Below are positions 5,798 through 7,324 of a DNA stretch of 7,324 nt, in pieces. The DNA is taken from NCBI GenBank assembly GCA_014382085.1, contig JACNKJ010000087.1, positions 1 through 7,324 on the forward strand, read 5' to 3'. Origin of the DNA: a bacterium (GTDB taxonomy: Bacteria > Krumholzibacteriota > Krumholzibacteriia > JACNKJ01). The stretch's first letter is position 1. The number at the start of each line of letters is the position of its first letter. The notes beneath the pieces are model-generated. The model made no database searches, had not been told where the DNA came from, and saw nothing but the letters and a program-made list of their open reading frames with translations. Both the position numbers and the translations under genes were made by a program.

Positions 5798-6856
5798 ATG
5801 CTACGCCGTTTGATTCTCGTTCTACTTTCAGTGTTCACCCTCTCCATGGTCTTCGGCTGCTCGAGCAGCACGGATGAAGGTGATCCGGAGCTCACGGGAG
5901 CACAGCAGTTTGAGGCCATGTACAACGCAGCCGTCGATTACATGACCACCACTTCTCCCAAAGTTGTGTTGCCGGCTACGATTTCGGCCAATTTGGTTAG
6001 CGACCCGAACTACTACACTGTTTTGGATACCCGCTCTGAAGCGGACTTTACCGCTGGGCATATCACCGGTGCTTACAATGTCGACCCGACTACCGTTTTG
6101 GATGATATCGAGGATATTCCCAATTTCGGTACGAAGCCCATCATCGTGTCCTGCTACTCCGGCCAGACGGCTGGTTGGGTCACGGCAGCCTTGAACATCA
6201 TGGGCTATGACGCTAGCAGCATGGGTTGGGCGCACAGTGGCTTCCGTCATGAGTTGGATAAGTGGACCAGCCATATCGGAAACCTTCTTACCGATGGCTA
6301 CGGCGGGTACTTCCCCGAAACCGAGAATCAGAATGGAAACCTCGTCGAGTTCGATTATCCCACTCTGGATCTTGGCCTCACCAATGCCGGCGACGTTGCT
6401 GAAGCCCGCATCCGTGAAGTCCTGTCTTGGGGATTCGGTTCGCATGCGATCGAGTACCAGGCGATGGTGGACGATCCCAACTACCCCGAGGATTATTTTA
6501 TCCTCAACTATTTTACTGAAGCTCAGTACGAGGGAACCGATGCTGCGAACATGACTGCGGGTCATATCCCCGGCGCATTCCAGTTCACTCCCAAGAAGAG
6601 TCTCGTTATCGGTACAAGCGGCGGCGAAGGCTGGGAAGACATGTTGAAGAATGTTCCCCTGGACAAAAAGGTTGTCGTCTACTGCTGGACCAGCCAGAAC
6701 AGCAGCCAGGTCGCATTCTATCTGAACCTGCTCGGCTACGATGCGTATAGCCTCAAGTGGGGTTCGAACCAGCTATTCCATGACGTTTTAAACGCCCACA
6801 AGTGGGTACCGGAAGATCATGCGGACGACGCTTACGAGCCCTGGACCACTCCCTAG
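5798..6856 (+). CDS. Tandem rhodanese-domain lipoprotein
   Basis: A 352-residue exported lipoprotein with two rhodanese-like domains. Residues 1-21 are a signal peptide ending in the lipobox VFGC (Cys21), followed by a Ser-rich linker. Domain 1 (about 60-165) has VLDTRSEADF, GHITGAYNV and the active-site loop CYSGQTA with Cys119. Domain 2 (about 235-335) keeps GHIPGAFQF and a loop CWTSQNS with Cys296, but lacks the usual D-x-R strand, reading LNYFTEAQY instead. Both catalytic cysteines are therefore present, which is less common than an inactive first domain. Rhodaneses carry persulfide sulfur, and some bind selenium; the exported substrate here is unknown. The start at 5798 is set by GGAGG (5787-5791). 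The frame is open back to a GTG at 5699, but that start would bury the signal peptide. Rhodanese-family lipoproteins occur with multihaem cytochromes in Geobacter ext-type conduit clusters, which supports a joint role with the cytochrome upstream. Confidence 0.9.
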   Translation: MLRRLILVLLSVFTLSMVFGCSSSTDEGDPELTGAQQFEAMYNAAVDYMTTTSPKVVLPATISANLVSDPNYYTVLDTRSEADFTAGHITGAYNVDPTTVLDDIEDIPNFGTKPIIVSCYSGQTAGWVTAALNIMGYDASSMGWAHSGFRHELDKWTSHIGNLLTDGYGGYFPETENQNGNLVEFDYPTLDLGLTNAGDVAEARIREVLSWGFGSHAIEYQAMVDDPNYPEDYFILNYFTEAQYEGTDAANMTAGHIPGAFQFTPKKSLVIGTSGGEGWEDMLKNVPLDKKVVVYCWTSQNSSQVAFYLNLLGYDAYSLKWGSNQLFHDVLNAHKWVPEDHADDAYEPWTTP

Positions 6857-6874
6857 TTAGAATCCGTAGTACAT

Positions 6875-6904
6875 AGAAAAGGGGCCCGAATGGGCCCCTT
6901 TTCT
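6875..6904. terminator. Rho-independent terminator of the cytochrome operon (possibly bidirectional)
   Basis: A perfect 13-bp stem, AGAAAAGGGGCCC (6875-6887) with GGGCCCCTTTTCT (6892-6904), encloses a GAAT tetraloop, and on the plus strand TTTTCTTATTCT follows the G+C core. It lies 18 bases after the rhodanese stop. The A-rich left arm gives a short T-run on the minus strand too, so it may also stop the convergent hydrolase gene. Confidence 0.9.
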
Positions 6905-6929
6905 TATTCTCTGAAAACGGAAGAGACGC

Positions 6930-7324
6930 TCAGTTTCCCACTATCGTATTTTCCAGCACTCCGATATTTTCAATTTCTAACCTCATGACATCTCCAGCCT
7001 TTAAAAAAATCGGCGGATCGCGATACACGCCCACACCACCAGGCGTTCCGGTGCTCACCACATCGCCGGCCTCCAGGGTCATGGATCGGCTGAGGTATTC
7101 CACCAGGAAAGGCACCTGGAAGATGAGCTGATCGGTGTTGCTCTTCTGGCGAAGCTCGCCGTTGATGTGACAGGTCAAGCTCAGGTTGTGGGGATCGGGG
7201 ATCTCGTCCTTGGTCACAATGTGCGGCCCCATGGGCCCAAAAGTCTCGAAGCCCTTGGCGCGTAGCCACTGTTTTTCGCTGCCCTGGGCGAGCCGGCCGC
7301 TGACATCGTTCATGATGGTGTAGC
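6930..7324 (-). CDS. Fumarylacetoacetate hydrolase (FAH) family protein, C-terminal part
   Basis: This is the last 131 or so residues of an enzyme of the FAH superfamily, cytoplasmic metal-dependent hydrolases, decarboxylases or isomerases acting on 2-keto acid compounds. The open frame continues off the right edge (…YTIMNDVSGR), so the ATG at 7313 is internal. Family motifs in order are YTIMNDVSGR, GFETFGPMGPHIVTKDEI, 'NGELRQKSNTDQLIFQVPFLV', EAGDVVSTGTPGGVG and 'LKAGDVMRLEIENIGVLENTIV'. The last two are the typical end of bacterial proteins annotated as ureidoglycolate lyase, HHDD isomerase or acylpyruvase. The Glu/Asp metal ligands lie upstream, outside the window, so the activity cannot be checked. 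The stop is TGA at 6932-6930. It converges on the cytochrome operon and shares the terminator between them; no functional link is evident. Confidence 0.9.
   Translation of the reverse strand, partial: YTIMNDVSGRLAQGSEKQWLRAKGFETFGPMGPHIVTKDEIPDPHNLSLTCHINGELRQKSNTDQLIFQVPFLVEYLSRSMTLEAGDVVSTGTPGGVGVYRDPPIFLKAGDVMRLEIENIGVLENTIVGN

Overview
The window holds chromosomal DNA that looks G+C-rich by eye, from a Gram-negative bacterium with anaerobic or respiratory habits. The evidence is two lipobox-bearing lipoproteins, a multihaem c-type cytochrome and, most tellingly, what looks like use of UGA as selenocysteine. I cannot name the phylum. Desulfobacterota, Myxococcota, Krumholzibacteriota-like and related lineages would all fit. 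No tRNA, rRNA, CRISPR array or insertion sequence is visible.

Left part (1-3551), ordinary metabolism and tRNA biology. The window opens in the C-terminal end of an S41/tricorn-like peptidase, apparently frame-disrupted at the edge. A perfect 18-bp hairpin follows, then a SatD-family protein (434-1006). That gene runs convergently into panD (aspartate 1-decarboxylase, minus strand) and the two share a CTAG across their stop codons. panD and cca (CCA-adding enzyme) diverge from back-to-back sigma70-like promoters. cca overlaps by 8 bases a YhhQ-type queuosine-precursor transporter, making a small tRNA-related operon.

Centre and right (3552-6904), the remarkable part. A promoter whose -35 box lies inside a TGTCAA-N5-TTGACA palindrome drives a three-gene operon: a TetR-family regulator, a multihaem cytochrome lipoprotein and a tandem-rhodanese lipoprotein, closed by a 13-bp GC-rich terminator. 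The cytochrome reading frame is interrupted by a single in-frame TGA at 4524-4526. The upstream piece carries the lipoprotein signal and haem motif 1. The downstream piece, in the same frame, carries nine more CXXCH motifs and one CX3CH but no signal peptide and no ribosome binding site. Starting 10 bases after the TGA is a 9-bp hairpin with one bulged U and a UGGAA apical loop, with geometry matching a bacterial SECIS element. The simplest reading is one 456-residue selenoprotein: an exported, probably outer-membrane or extracellular, selenocysteine-containing multihaem cytochrome with about 10-11 haems. Ordinary gene callers would split or truncate it. Its partner, a rhodanese lipoprotein, recalls rhodanese lipoproteins encoded with multihaem cytochromes in known extracellular electron-transfer clusters.

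Right edge (6930-7324): the C-terminal part of a fumarylacetoacetate-hydrolase-family enzyme on the minus strand, converging on the operon terminator.
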